A stretch of DNA of 64,000 bases, taken from Ligula intestinalis (Eukaryota > Platyhelminthes > Cestoda > Diphyllobothriidea > Diphyllobothriidae). Positions within the stretch are counted from its first letter, which is position 1; each line of letters opens with the position of its first letter. A model generated the notes under the pieces. It made no database searches. It was not told where the DNA came from and saw only the letters and a list, made by a program, of their open reading frames with translations. The stretch covers positions 97,805,920-97,869,919 of the forward strand of contig JAYGXS010000002.1 in the NCBI GenBank assembly GCA_036362985.1, written 5' to 3'. A program made the position numbers and the translations under genes. Below, piece by piece: positions 56,101 to 63,790 of this stretch.

Positions 56101-59100
56101 ACGCCTAGTCCTCTTATCGACTGCCTTTTTCCCTCCGCATTTTAGCTCTACATCGATAAGATGCAGATCTTCTTCAGCCGAACTGTCCACGAAATCTTTC
56201 AGAACGGTTCGCGTTCGATCGCCGGATTATCGAAGTCCTCCAAACGTACGTCCACTTGTTTACTCCCCGCACAGCAAAGTGGGTAGCAATAGCTTATAGT
56301 TTATACCACAGCCTTACATAGCCACATAACTAACTACTTATTTCGTAGTAGTAAGCAAGTTTTATTACATGCTACTAGCCAATTTGTTTTTGCTTGATTA
56401 CGAAACAGACGATGGAGCAAAGCCCGAAGTCGAATTCGGGAATTTGCTATCTCTGGCTTCTGGCAACGTACTCAATCAGTTCAAACCGGTAAGCATAAAA
56501 TTCTCCTTACTTCTCTGAGCAAAACCACATTTTGATTCAATCAACTGCTAACTACCGTTGCACAAATGTGCAGCAGACTAGTGGTGGATGGAGTTATGAT
56601 TGTTTGACTTAGGTCAGCCTAAGCTCAGACTGAGATAGCGCGGTGTCGATCTTCTCATATGTTCTGCCCATAAATAAGTCTGGTATCAGGCTTTTCGTTT
56701 CAAGTTTGTTAAATCAGTTCTGACGAATGAACATTTAGTTGACTGACGCATTTGTGCAGAAGGATGAACATGTCCCTGAAACCAGATCGGTCAGCACCTC
56801 CGCCCATAACAGCTTAGTATTTCCGAGCGCAACTGACGAGACAATGGGACTGTGAGTCAACGGCCGATTCATGGTCTTAACAATGATCACCGAATAAAGA
56901 CAAGGAAAACCGGAATGGTCATTTCGGCTTATTAGCCGTTATCAGCCAGTCATACCAAATCCCAAATGTGTAGCACCCGAATTCGAACCCGCGACATTTG
57001 GTCTTGGAGTGCAATCCTACCATTATTAACTAACCAGATCTGTGAGCGCCCTATCACCCATCCTATTCCCCATCGCAACCGACTAAACACAGGGCCGATG
57101 TGTCAACGATAGTGTTACACCCCATGACCAAAGGTTCACGGGTTAGAATCTCGGGTAATACACATCTGGAATTGGATATGACTGGCTGACGATGGTTAAT
57201 ACACCAGAAATGGCCATTCCGGTCACCCTTGTCTTTGTCTGTTTCACTTTTTATACAGTAGTCGCCGGTTATTAAGCCCATCTCGAGCCCAGACCAAATT
57301 GGGCTTAATAAGCGGCGGGCGCACTAAACGGAGAGTCCTAGTTCTTGATTAGCAGACGCAGGATAGGCAATTTACATTACATACGTACTGTATTATGTGT
57401 AGAGCTTGGTTATGTACAAAAAAGAATGCTGTTTGTCTGTATTTTACGTAATAACAAAAACACGCGCACACAAGATCCTCCCATTCAACGGAATATTTCT
57501 CACAGTTGCGAATTTCCCCCACTTGTACAGAGCTTTTTCTACTTCCGCATCTTTTCCATTACGGTGTCTCCTTATGTTGCAATTCTCCTTGGCTTCCTCG
57601 CGAATCACAGCCTCCTTGCCCAGCAAGTTTCGTAGACCTCCGCGTGAAATTCCAAGCTTCTCAGCAGTAGTTTGTTGGCTTTTATTGAACTCGGGAGTCA
57701 ATGCATGGTAGGCGTCGAGTTTTGCCACTTTCTGGACGATCGAAAAGTCGACACGTGATGATGGCTTTCGTTTGGCCATGGTGCAAAGCCCGTGAATGAA
57801 ATCAACTTTAAATTTTTCGAGACCCAGAGAGGCTAGCCAGACGACCTTAGTATGACTTGGGGTCACGCCTGTCGGCATAGCCTAGCTTGGGCCTAAACGC
57901 TTTGTTACCTTTGTATGTGTGTGTCCTCAGCGCTGCGGTTCGGGCGCGTGAGCCTTTTGCGCGTGCGGCTTTCTCGTGCTGGGGATTTGTCCTCCTGACC
58001 CCTCATGTCTGCTGCCGTCCGAACAGCGTGTCGCAAAATTTAACTTGAAAAATGAAAATAAATCACATCCGGCATCTTGTTATGCGTAAGACTGACCAAA
58101 ATTATGTAACCAGTTGCGCACGCAGAGAGGTGAAAATATCGCTCTATCCTGTTGGCAAACTGGGCTTTGTAGCCGGCGACTGGGCTTATAAGCTGACTGA
58201 TTTTGCAGTGTAAAATTCCGTCCTAAGCTGATTTGGGCTTAATAAGCGGCTGGGCCTATTAACATTGGGCTTAGTAACCGGCGCTATTGTATTCTATACA
58301 GAATAAATAGGAGAATAGTTAGCAGAAGGGTTGACTCGGTCTGGCGTGGTGTTCGACCGTGAGAACCATGTGAGAGAGCAGCGGCGACGCGTCCGCCCCG
58401 CGAGGGGGCAGAATGCCAAGTGAGTTCTGGCGTCAGTGATCGGGGGCGGCAGGCCAATCCTCTCTCTGCCTCGAGGCCTTGATGGTGATTGGTTGAACCG
58501 CACATAGGTAGACACTGGCGTGGGTGGTGAGTGTCTCATGCGCCAGTTTGCGTCTGGTCGGAGGCAGGCCGAAAAGTACATTCGCGCAGGGGCCTGCTCT
58601 GAGTGACCTTGTCTCTGATGTCAAGAGTTAGGTGGGCGTGGGACAGAAAGGACCACTACAGATGCACGTCGAGACGACGTAATGTGACCTCAACCAATCA
58701 TGAGGGCTATGTCCCCTCCCCCACCACATTTTCTATTTGCCGGATTACAAAGACACGTCAATTCTTGCTGTTCTCTCATTTTCTCTGACGATGGCTCCCT
58801 GTCGAGTCCGAAAACGCAGACTAATATAACTGTGGCTCCAGTGATCGCGTTTTTATCTTCTTGGCAATTCAATCTGTTTGTTGGAAGTACCAATTCCTGC
58901 CTTTCTTACGATGTGTTATCAGCAAGATTGGAACACAAATATCCCTTTCAAATCCATGCGTGCATACTTGCTACTCAAGTTCGTTAGCTAGATGTCTAAA
59001 CAGTGGAACCTCGGTTAATGAGTTTAATCCGTTCCAGCACCGAGCTCATCATGGGGAACGCTAGTTTTGCTAAACGCAACCAATCAAATAGCGTCAGTTC

Positions 59101-62100
59101 GCTGATTGGCTGCAGACCCCCCCCCCCTCGGGATAGCACACACACATTTCCCCGATATATTTATTAACTACCGTGTACCAATAGAGAGTCAAAAGGCTTT
59201 GACCTATAGGCAACAGTAGCTTATGTAGGCCCAATCATTAATCCCTACTCCCTGCAGTTTTTCCTACGAAAACGATGGTTATAGGGTTTTATGGATGGAG
59301 ACGTAGGACACGCAATATAATATACTTTACTAAATACTAAATGCATTTTTACTATACTGTATTTAGAAGTGTTGTTGATTTATATCTGTAGATTTTCCTA
59401 ATCTGTATTATCGTTTCAATTATTGCGGAAAAACCCGATTATCAAAATGCAGGCCCCTTGAATTTCCCGAAAAATTGAAATAGTCGTTGGGAAGTCGTCT
59501 ACACTAACTTATCTTAGGTCCAGCTAACTGTTCTGGAGTTATATTAGTATAGTCGGTGGTGCTTAGCGCCGCGCACACCTTCAATTTACACGCGGAACAA
59601 CCTGCTCCTAGCGGCCGCGGCAAGCAACTTCGACTAAAATGTTTTCACTTTACACTTACTTCTAAAAATTTCCTTCTCTGCCTATCCTATTTTCCCACCC
59701 CACCAAACTCTATAACCACCGTTTTTTCAGGACAAAATGCTGGGACTAGGGGTATATGAGTGGGCCTACATGAGCTACTTTTGCCGACCTATATTCCCCA
59801 TAATCAACTTGACTTGACTACGGCCAGAACACTGCTAACGTAGCGCAGAAGCGAAGTGCCAATGGCCTAACTGTCTGGGAACTATCTGTACCGTTCTCGA
59901 GCACATCTTTGTGTTTCGGATCCCAGCTGGTAGTCAAGGTTATGATTGGTGGAATGAAGGTAGAATAAGTCTGAAACCGACCGTATCTATCCACTCGCAT
60001 TTTCTGTCCTCCCGCCCTCTCTGATTTCGGCCTGCTGATCTGTTTGTGATCTCTACCAGAGCTTGTTCGCTTCGGGGAAGCGATATGTGCTCACTCCGCG
60101 GGCATTTATTTGATCCGAAGAAGCAAATGCGAACGCCAAGGCTAGAATTGTATGCGCCTGACGTTTCGAAATCTGTCGGGGATCGCTCATCAGAGACAGT
60201 AGCAGAAACGGGTAGTTCATTCACATAAATTTGCAGTATTTATAGGATTCTGTCACTATGCTACTGATACTGTGATCCATTGTTCTTCTCTGTTTCAGTT
60301 ATTCGAGAGAATTCTGCTGCAGTTGAGCTCGCTCATATACGGCGAAGAAACCTTCATCACGAAATTCTTTGGCTTGGATGACAAGACGGTAAGTATTGCC
60401 TTTTTCCATGCGTAGCGAAAAAACTCCTACTCACCCGACGTAAACCAATTCAACATAACCACACGCACACGTCTTTTTAAAGTTCCCAACCATACCTACC
60501 TAAATCAAATAAGTAGCCGTTTACAATAATAAACAAACTACAATCTCACGCGCCTCTTGCATCTTGCAGCCTGAAACCAGCACCCTCAACTGCATGCAGA
60601 TGCTGTTCTCCTCGCTGCCGCGAGAGATGTCCGAGTTTATTGTGTTGTGTGAACGACACAGCTCAGTCTACTCCATCTCCATGGTGCTGGTTCTGACACA
60701 GCTGCAGGAAAAACAGCAACAGAATGCCGCCCAGAACGCCGCACCGCCGAAAAATTCGGAAAGTCTTGGAACTCGGGATATCACTGCTGCTTCACATGGT
60801 TCCACCTGTTGGGGACAGCTGCTGGATCGTTGCGTACTGGAGGCCAAGCGCGCCCTAAAGCGACATGTTGTGAGTTGTTTTTGTTGAGGCCTGCGCGCCA
60901 ATCAGCGCACACTCCCCTCACCTCGCCCCCGTCTACTGCCTTTCTTTTCTCTCCGTCCCTTAGGAGGAACTGAGTCAGTCATTTCGGGAGAACCGCCCCA
61001 GCAAAAAGGCTCGCGGCGGGCTGCTTAACATGGTCAGGGTGTACGAGAGCTTTGCGGAATCCACCATACTGGTCTTCGGCAACTCGCCTAAGATCCCCGA
61101 GGTGGAACGGGCGCATGTGGACCTCGTGCGCTGTCTCATGACTGAGCTGGATCGTGTCGCGGAGGAGAGCGTGAAAACACCCCCCGAGGTCGTGCTTTTG
61201 GGTAAGCGCCTGGAGACTGTTTTCAGTCCCCAAACATGCCTACCTAAATCAAAAAAGTAGCTGTTGTATAATAGCACCAAAAGAGTACGGACTTGCAGCC
61301 TCACAATCTCACAGACCGTTAACTGCACGGGCTCACGTGTGACAACTAGGTGGGCCATCCACCATCATGGAAGAATGGGATAGAAATAGACGCCTTCAAC
61401 AACAAAAAAGTGTAGTCGGTGTGGAGAGAAGGGGAGCAGTTTAAACAGGCCATAAACTATAACTCTGAGGGAGAGGTTTGAGGGCGTTCAGAGGTCAGAG
61501 TTTTGGGGAGGGTGATGTAGATGCCTGTAGCCTTTTTTCAGCCCCCAACCATGCCTACCTGGATAAAAAATTGCTGTTTATACAAAAGAACATGCGAGTC
61601 CCAGGAAGCAATTGAGAAGAAGAAGACTCGATCGCTGGGACGATACGTTTATTCGCCTGACGTTTCGACATACGTCGCGGATTCATCATCAGAGACATGA
61701 GTAGGAAACAGTAGCAGAAACGGGTAATGTATGCACATAAGTTTGCAGTATTAATAGGATACAGTCATTGCTGCAAACATACAGCGACCATTTACATTAA
61801 TAGCCTTCTTACGCGTGGAAAGCTTCTTGGACGGCATGCGGGCTCTGACCATTTGAACTTTCATCACGGGCGGTGGACTCCGGCGTGATGATTGCCCGGC
61901 CGTCTGGCTCTCCAGTGTTAGCGTACGATGAGGTGGTGGCCTGACCGTTCCTCAAGTGACGACTTGGTTGGCCAAATTGAATTTCAGCATTGAATATGGA
62001 TTGCAAAAATCGTTGCACTTGTTTATGCATTGGAGGTCTGTGAACCACGACTCAAATAGTTCTCGGCTCACCCGATCGTCACCTCTTTTTGCCAAAGCAA

Positions 62101-63575
62101 GTCTTCACTTGGGGAATGTTCAGGCCATCGCCTCATCTTACGCCTCAATGTATTGCCCCAGCGATCAAATCTTCTTTTTATTTTTCTTCTTCTTCTTCTT
62201 CTTCTTCTTCTTCTTCTTCTTCCTTTTATTCTTTTTCTTCTTGTTCTTGTTCGTCTTTTTCTTCTTCTTATTCTTCTTCTCAAAGTAGCTATTTTATAAT
62301 AAAACAAAAAAGAGTACCGACTTGCAGCCTCACAACCTCGCAGACCGTGAACTGCGGGGGCTCATGTAGGACGAGGAGACGGACCATCCACCAGCATGGA
62401 GGTGTGAATTTTAAACAACCAATAAACGATATGTGCGTGGGGAGAGGTTTGAGGACGTTCAGAGGTCAGAGTCTTGGGGAGAGTGATAGAGATACCTCAA
62501 AATGAGATGTGCGATGCGCTCCGGTTGGCTCGTCGGTGGGAACCATTTGCCCAATGAGCAGCTCTTCTGTCTCGTCGCTGCAGCGCGTTGTGACAGGTGA
62601 GGTGAAAATAAACAGGTTGGGTCAACATTGGGCCAGGGAAGTTCTAGAGCCTCTGTAAACGCTGCATGCAAAAACCAAGTTGAGTTGGCTAACCACATGA
62701 CCACTGTCTCTGCCGTCGTAGGTGTCCAGGAACTTAGAGTGGCTCGCCGGCTCTTTATGGATGACCGGGAATGATTGGTGAACTGGTCTATCTGGTGGCC
62801 GCTGTCAATTACGTGAGCAACTTATGCGCTAAAGGGGACTTTAACATGCTTTGATTTAGCCAGACGTAATGGTGTTCTTAAATAAGGACCGCAAGCAAAA
62901 CTGAAGTAGCCCCTTTATGATGCTGTCGTGCAGGCGACATCCGAGCTGGCCTTCTAGAATCCCGGTGCATTCAGTTGCGATCCGATCGGGCGTGTAGTCC
63001 GCGTAGACATACTGCTGAGCTTAATCAAGCACTCTTCCCGTACCCAGACCGCAGACAGATAGGTGCGGGACGAAAGAGTGCCTGCAGAAAATAATCTTCC
63101 CCCACAGTCAACTTAGATCCCACGATCTACCCTACGGGCTGTTTGTAATTTACCCCTCCAGCCAGTAGAGAATACTCTCCTTTTTCAGTAAAATTAGCCA
63201 GCGATTCTTAACTCTGTAAGCTCACGACAGTTCGACCGTCGTATCCACCGAGGTCCGCTGTATGCTTCACAAAACCAGGACGGTGCATTGCGCGTGGGTT
63301 ATTTTTACCACGCGATCTGTTCAGAGGTAGGAACACGAGGCGCAATATTTATGAAAATAGCTATGCTACTTAAATTAATTCAGTAGCAATTATTTTACGT
63401 TCTTTTATGTCGTCTCTGTGTTTGTACAGAAAATTACCATCGCATCTACGACATTCTCTGCCGGCTGAAGCTGCCCTCATTGGATGCGACACGAAAGGAA
63501 GCAAAGATGCGCTACCAGCGGGCTCTCCAGGAGTACTCAATGAACTGCATGGGACGGCCGCTTGAGGACTTGCAT
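44257..63575 (+). CDS. EXOC1: Exocyst complex component 1 (Sec3), partial
   Basis: EXOC1 is the exocyst subunit that marks the plasma membrane for vesicle tethering; its N-terminal PH-like domain binds phosphoinositides and Rho-family GTPases. Thirteen exons with GT-AG introns join in frame to 822 codons; the last stretch (roughly 100 aa) lies beyond 64000. Exons: 44257-44383, 44422-44588, 45020-45191, 46588-46808, 49441-49566, 51807-52041, 54001-54464, 56146-56245, 56409-56488, 60299-60388, 60570-60869, 60964-61201, 63430-63575. The PH-like domain is exons 1-3, the coiled-coil core exons 4-7 and the C-terminal helical bundles exons 8 onward. The co-linear match to the animal EXOC1 family runs throughout (for example IMASENQVARLL, LIYGEETFITKFFGLDD, EESVKTPPEVVLLENYHRIYD). 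Introns grow from 38 bp at the 5' end to 3.8 kb, filled with mobile elements. No break seen in the coding exons. Confidence 0.95.
44422..44588 (+). CDS. EXOC1: EXOC1 exon 2
   Basis: Reads SIEKPAVIQIYMLKSSDKKE, a beta-strand part of the PH-like domain. The preceding intron is only 38 bp (44384-44421). Donor GTGAGT, phase 0. Confidence 0.9.
45020..45191 (+). CDS. EXOC1: EXOC1 exon 3
   Basis: SWKVLAVRLEDKKRFITILC is the C-terminal helix of the PH-like domain. Acceptor ATATAG, donor GTAATA, phase 1. Confidence 0.85.
45940..46050 (+). repeat. Repeat pair with 41250-41345
   Basis: In EXOC1 intron 3; cagctaaccttcactaaatg, ccgccacctg and gggtagccagcagctaggct are shared. Confidence 0.45.
46588..46808 (+). 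CDS. EXOC1: EXOC1 exon 4
   Basis: Starts at NEYWGDAATLEEEAAEEAA and contains YHTLTSREEADLCRFLEEA, which matches the region before the coiled coil. Donor GTAAGT, phase 0. Confidence 0.9.
47855..48400 (+). repeat. Dispersed repeat L in EXOC1 intron 4
   Basis: gttgaaccctaacggctgcg, cccgattccttaggcgat, aggaacaata, then (after a MITE) ttgtgtacagaagagttaag, gaccgtgtgagagag. The MITE at 47958-48143 interrupts it. Confidence 0.6.
47958..48143. mobile_element. Tigger-derived MITE (186 bp)
   Basis: The ends CAGTAGTCGCCGGCTATT and AGTAGCCGGTGACTACTG are inverted repeats, flanked by TA on both sides. The interior carries a duplicated gaccaaattgggcttaataag segment. The TIRs match the Tigger element at 57256. 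Confidence 0.85.
48750..49171. mobile_element. Fold-back element, copy 1
   Basis: About 130-bp inverted arms (cgaagatcacgagttgggca... and its complement near 49150), flanked by TTATCGGTTA at 48740-48749 and 49172-49181. It lies in the repeat shared with 12990-13400, in EXOC1 intron 4. No coding sequence. Confidence 0.75.
49441..49566 (+). CDS. EXOC1: EXOC1 exon 5
   Basis: SNVHFIMASENQVARLLGSL begins the conserved coiled-coil block; acceptor TATTTTAG, donor GTAAGT, phase 0 at both ends. Confidence 0.92.
50033..50115. repeat. (TAC)n microsatellite
   Basis: About 28 TAC units with two TGC interruptions, in EXOC1 intron 5. Confidence 0.92.
50150..50293. mobile_element. Long-TIR element T, one arm
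   Basis: cttctctgcctatcctatttcccca, gttttcgtaagacaaaatgc and tgggactacataagctacttttgcc match the right arm of the copy at 59209. Confidence 0.65.
50635..50900 (+). mobile_element. SINE tail joined to a SINE head
   Basis: Tail (ctggcggggctcgaagttgag) first, then a new head (tggctcaatcattagggcg, gcgggttcgagcctcg) and body. The hammerhead is CTGATGG/GTAG (broken). EXOC1 intron 5. Confidence 0.65.
51807..52041 (+). CDS. EXOC1: EXOC1 exon 6
   Basis: ITSDNRRLLLETLEHLVSKL, then ALLTSEKMN; heptad-like leucines continue the coiled coil. Donor GTACGT, phase 1. Confidence 0.92.
52431..52545 (+). repeat. PLE-2 terminal fragment
   Basis: gactgtatcctataaatactg and cgcatgtttgcttgtattggcag match the PLE-2 right end; the hammerhead part is missing. 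EXOC1 intron 6. Confidence 0.6.
52880..53110 (+). repeat. Dispersed repeat R
   Basis: ggtgacttgcgcgtgaagta, gtgcctggtgtcaagaaaca and gcgcaggcggctggcgcggcc are shared with other R copies. EXOC1 intron 6. Confidence 0.55.
53121..53760 (-). mobile_element. Jockey-like 3' fragment in EXOC1 intron 6
   Basis: Minus frames give LLGGYPPPIAASERHLPRVT, RCTLIQLHSGYSMVLRQYQH and DCGASPHDCQHLFAC, then further up LSDLPVDSSAI and HLHAEASVLPVAHHNTLLGQ. Same family as 22990-24870. It ends about 240 bp before exon 7. Confidence 0.8.
54001..54464 (+). CDS. EXOC1: EXOC1 exon 7
   Basis: EEHLQAVSEKSQELLSLRDN and FARNLARQINNMVLRFCDQL, then a Ser/Gly-rich insert (about 70 residues, including SSSSSSS and SGGGAGGEG) not expected in the compact family core. 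Donor GTGGGT; without splicing the frame runs 27 codons into a (TCC)n tract. Confidence 0.9.
54483..54514 (+). repeat. (TCC)n just after exon 7
   Basis: About ten TCC units starting 18 bp downstream of the exon 7 donor. Confidence 0.85.
54759..54955. mobile_element. Fold-back element, copy 2
   Basis: Starts ttgaaacattgttttcccgc like copy 1 (aaacattgttttcgcgg) and ends cccaactcgtgatattcgcc. Flanked by CAAAAGCCGAGAA at 54746-54758 and 54956-54968. More decayed inside. EXOC1 intron 7, inserted in repeat R. Confidence 0.75.
54970..55930 (+). repeat. Two tandem copies of repeat R
   Basis: gcgcaggcggctggcgcgac, cataaaggccacattaagaaggag and gttgcagcctgactctcag occur at about 54990-55115 and again (slightly changed) at about 55655-55785. 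EXOC1 intron 7. Confidence 0.55.
56146..56245 (+). CDS. EXOC1: EXOC1 exon 8
   Basis: LYIDKMQIFFSRTVHEIFQN corresponds to the family's LY..EI..FF helix. Donor GTACGT, phase 1. Confidence 0.9.
56409..56488 (+). CDS. EXOC1: EXOC1 exon 9
   Basis: HDGAKPEVEFGNLLSLASGN and VLNQFKP, 27 codons with the split one. Weakly conserved, but the acceptor (ACAG), the donor (GTAAGC) and the phase all agree. Confidence 0.75.
56895..57030 (-). mobile_element. SINE copy in EXOC1 intron 9
   Basis: Reverse complement from gaatggtcatttcggctta to the B box cgaacccgcgac. Hammerhead helices I-III are well kept (helix III ATG-AC-CAT), but the core is CTGATAA, losing G8. Confidence 0.72.
57100..57250 (+). mobile_element. 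SINE copy with intact hammerhead, EXOC1 intron 9
   Basis: A B-box remnant (gttcacgggttagaatctcgg), then ggaattggatatgactggctgacg and the gaaatggccattccggtcac block. Its tail is cut at 57253 by the Tigger element. Confidence 0.72.
57180..57224 (+). ncRNA. Intact hammerhead ribozyme in SINE
   Basis: Helix I GACTGG pairs with CCGGTC (one G-U); core CTGACGA at 57186-57192 satisfies CUGANGA; helix II TGGT/ACCA is a perfect 4-bp stem with a TAATAC loop; GAA at 57107+100-57109+100 (57207-57209); helix III ATG/CAT with a 2-nt loop; T at 57118+100 (57218) follows AT, an NUH site. All positions needed are present. It lies in sense orientation within the EXOC1 pre-mRNA. Confidence 0.6.
57256..58289 (-). 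mobile_element. Tigger/pogo-like DNA transposon (1.03 kb)
   Basis: The TIRs CAGTAGTCGCCGGTTATTAA and the complement of TTAGTAACCGGCGCTATTG are flanked by TA duplications (57254-57255, 58290-58291). The only coding part is a CENP-B-like N-terminus on the minus strand, so the element is internally deleted. EXOC1 intron 9. Confidence 0.85.
57444..57778 (-). pseudogene. Tigger transposase N-terminus (CENP-B HTH)
   Basis: MAKRKPSSRVDFSIVQKVAK, then NKSQQTTAEKLGISRGGLRN and DAEVEKALYKWGKFATVRNI PLNG: first helix-turn-helix and start of the second CENP-B-type DNA-binding domain. The DDE nuclease is absent. Confidence 0.75.
58290..58665 (+). repeat. Dispersed repeat L, right part
   Basis: Nearly identical to 9440-9775 (ccgccccgcgagggggcagaatgcc and onward). 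The left part is replaced by the Tigger element. EXOC1 intron 9. Confidence 0.65.
59209..59785. mobile_element. Long-TIR element T, copy 2 (577 bp)
   Basis: Ends GGCAACAGTAGCTTATGTAG and CTACATGAGCTACTTTTGCC, flanked by perfect 8-bp GACCTATA at 59201-59208 and 59786-59793. In reverse orientation to copy 1 and of practically equal length. EXOC1 intron 9. Confidence 0.88.
60100..60245 (-). mobile_element. PLE-2 terminal repeat near EXOC1 exon 10
   Basis: caaatgcgaacgccaagg, gcgcctgacgtttcgaaatc, gagacagtagcagaaacggg and gcagtatttataggattctgtc match the PLE-2 terminus. It ends about 50 bp before the exon 10 acceptor. Confidence 0.7.
60154..60198 (-). ncRNA. Hammerhead ribozyme in PLE-2 repeat
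   Basis: Minus strand: helix I TGTCT/AGGCG (two G-U); CTGATGA; a G-C pair starts helix II; GAA; palindromic ACGT helix III; C at the cleavage site (60160). Antisense to EXOC1. Confidence 0.5.
60299..60388 (+). CDS. EXOC1: EXOC1 exon 10
   Basis: LFERILLQLSSLIYGEETFI TKFFGLDD region, highly conserved in the family. Acceptor TTTCAG, donor GTAAGT, phase 0. Confidence 0.92.
60570..60869 (+). CDS. EXOC1: EXOC1 exon 11
   Basis: 100 codons: CMQMLFSSLPREMSEFIVLC, then YSISMVLVLTQLQ; a Gln/Ala-rich insert sits between conserved helices. Acceptor TTGCAG, donor GTGAGT. Confidence 0.92.
60964..61201 (+). CDS. EXOC1: EXOC1 exon 12
   Basis: RPSKKARGGLLNMVRVYESF and LDRVAEESVKTPPEVVLL. Preceded by a 94-bp intron. 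Donor GTAAGC, phase 1. Confidence 0.92.
61225..61530 (+). repeat. Intron 12 duplicated block, first copy
   Basis: ccaaacatgcctacctaaatc, aaaaagtagctgtt, gacttgcagcctcacaatctc, gaggtttgagggcgttcaga. Repeated at 62283-62505; its start also recurs at 60483-60560 (intron 10) and 61540-61580. Confidence 0.65.
61588..62045 (-). mobile_element. PLE-2 3' end in EXOC1 intron 12
   Basis: Minus strand: C-terminal coding remnant (SRHLRNGQATTSSYANTGEP, related to HLGTVQATASPYANTDD after the PLE-2 nuclease at 20760), then the terminal repeat with hammerhead (61588-61760). A plus-strand fragment of the same sequence (SLHLGNVQAIASSYAS) lies at about 62088-62140. Confidence 0.65.
61655..61698 (-). ncRNA. Hammerhead ribozyme in PLE-2 repeat
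   Basis: Same helix I, core CTGATGA, GAAACGTC and palindromic helix III as at 60154-60198; helix II is poorly paired here. Antisense to EXOC1. Confidence 0.42.
62165..62281. repeat. (TTC)n microsatellite
   Basis: About 40 bp pure TTC from 62185, then an imperfect TTC/TTA tract. EXOC1 intron 12. Confidence 0.9.
62283..62505 (+). repeat. Intron 12 duplicated block, second copy
   Basis: caaagtagctattttataata, gacttgcagcctcacaacctc, gggagaggtttgaggacgtt and cagaggtcagagtcttgggg repeat 61255-61510 in the same order. Confidence 0.65.
62506..63429. other. Remainder of EXOC1 intron 12
   Basis: No domain found in the short frames. A fragment like repeat R (gttcgaccgtcgtatccaccgaggtc, 63230) is present near the right end. 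Confidence 0.4.
63430..63575 (+). CDS. EXOC1: EXOC1 exon 13
   Basis: ENYHRIYDILCRLKLPSLDA through MGRPLEDLH; donor GTAAGC. Last exon inside the window. Confidence 0.92.
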
Positions 63576-63599
63576 GTAAGCATCGCTGCCCTCCCTTCT

Positions 63600-63790
63600 T
63601 GTTCTGTCACACGTCATTCGACTCGTAGTTGACGAGCTGGAGAAAAACGCAGTGACTTTCGCATGGATTAGTTCTAAGCGGCATTAGTTGACTCGCGTTG
63701 CATCTACCACAGCCTTTTACACGCCCCTATCTGGACCCGGTGTAATGACCAAGCCCAGAAGACCGAAGGCTGGTATGCCGCCACAACTTG
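63600..63790 (+). repeat. Dispersed repeat R in EXOC1 intron 13
   Basis: cagtgactttcgcatggatta, gactcgcgttgcatctaccac and ccggtgtaatgaccaagccc follow the R order. The next EXOC1 exon is not seen before the window ends. Confidence 0.5.

Noticed and set aside
60975..61358. 127-codon minus-strand frame
   Set aside because: Mostly the complement of EXOC1 exon 12; codon pattern belongs to the plus strand.
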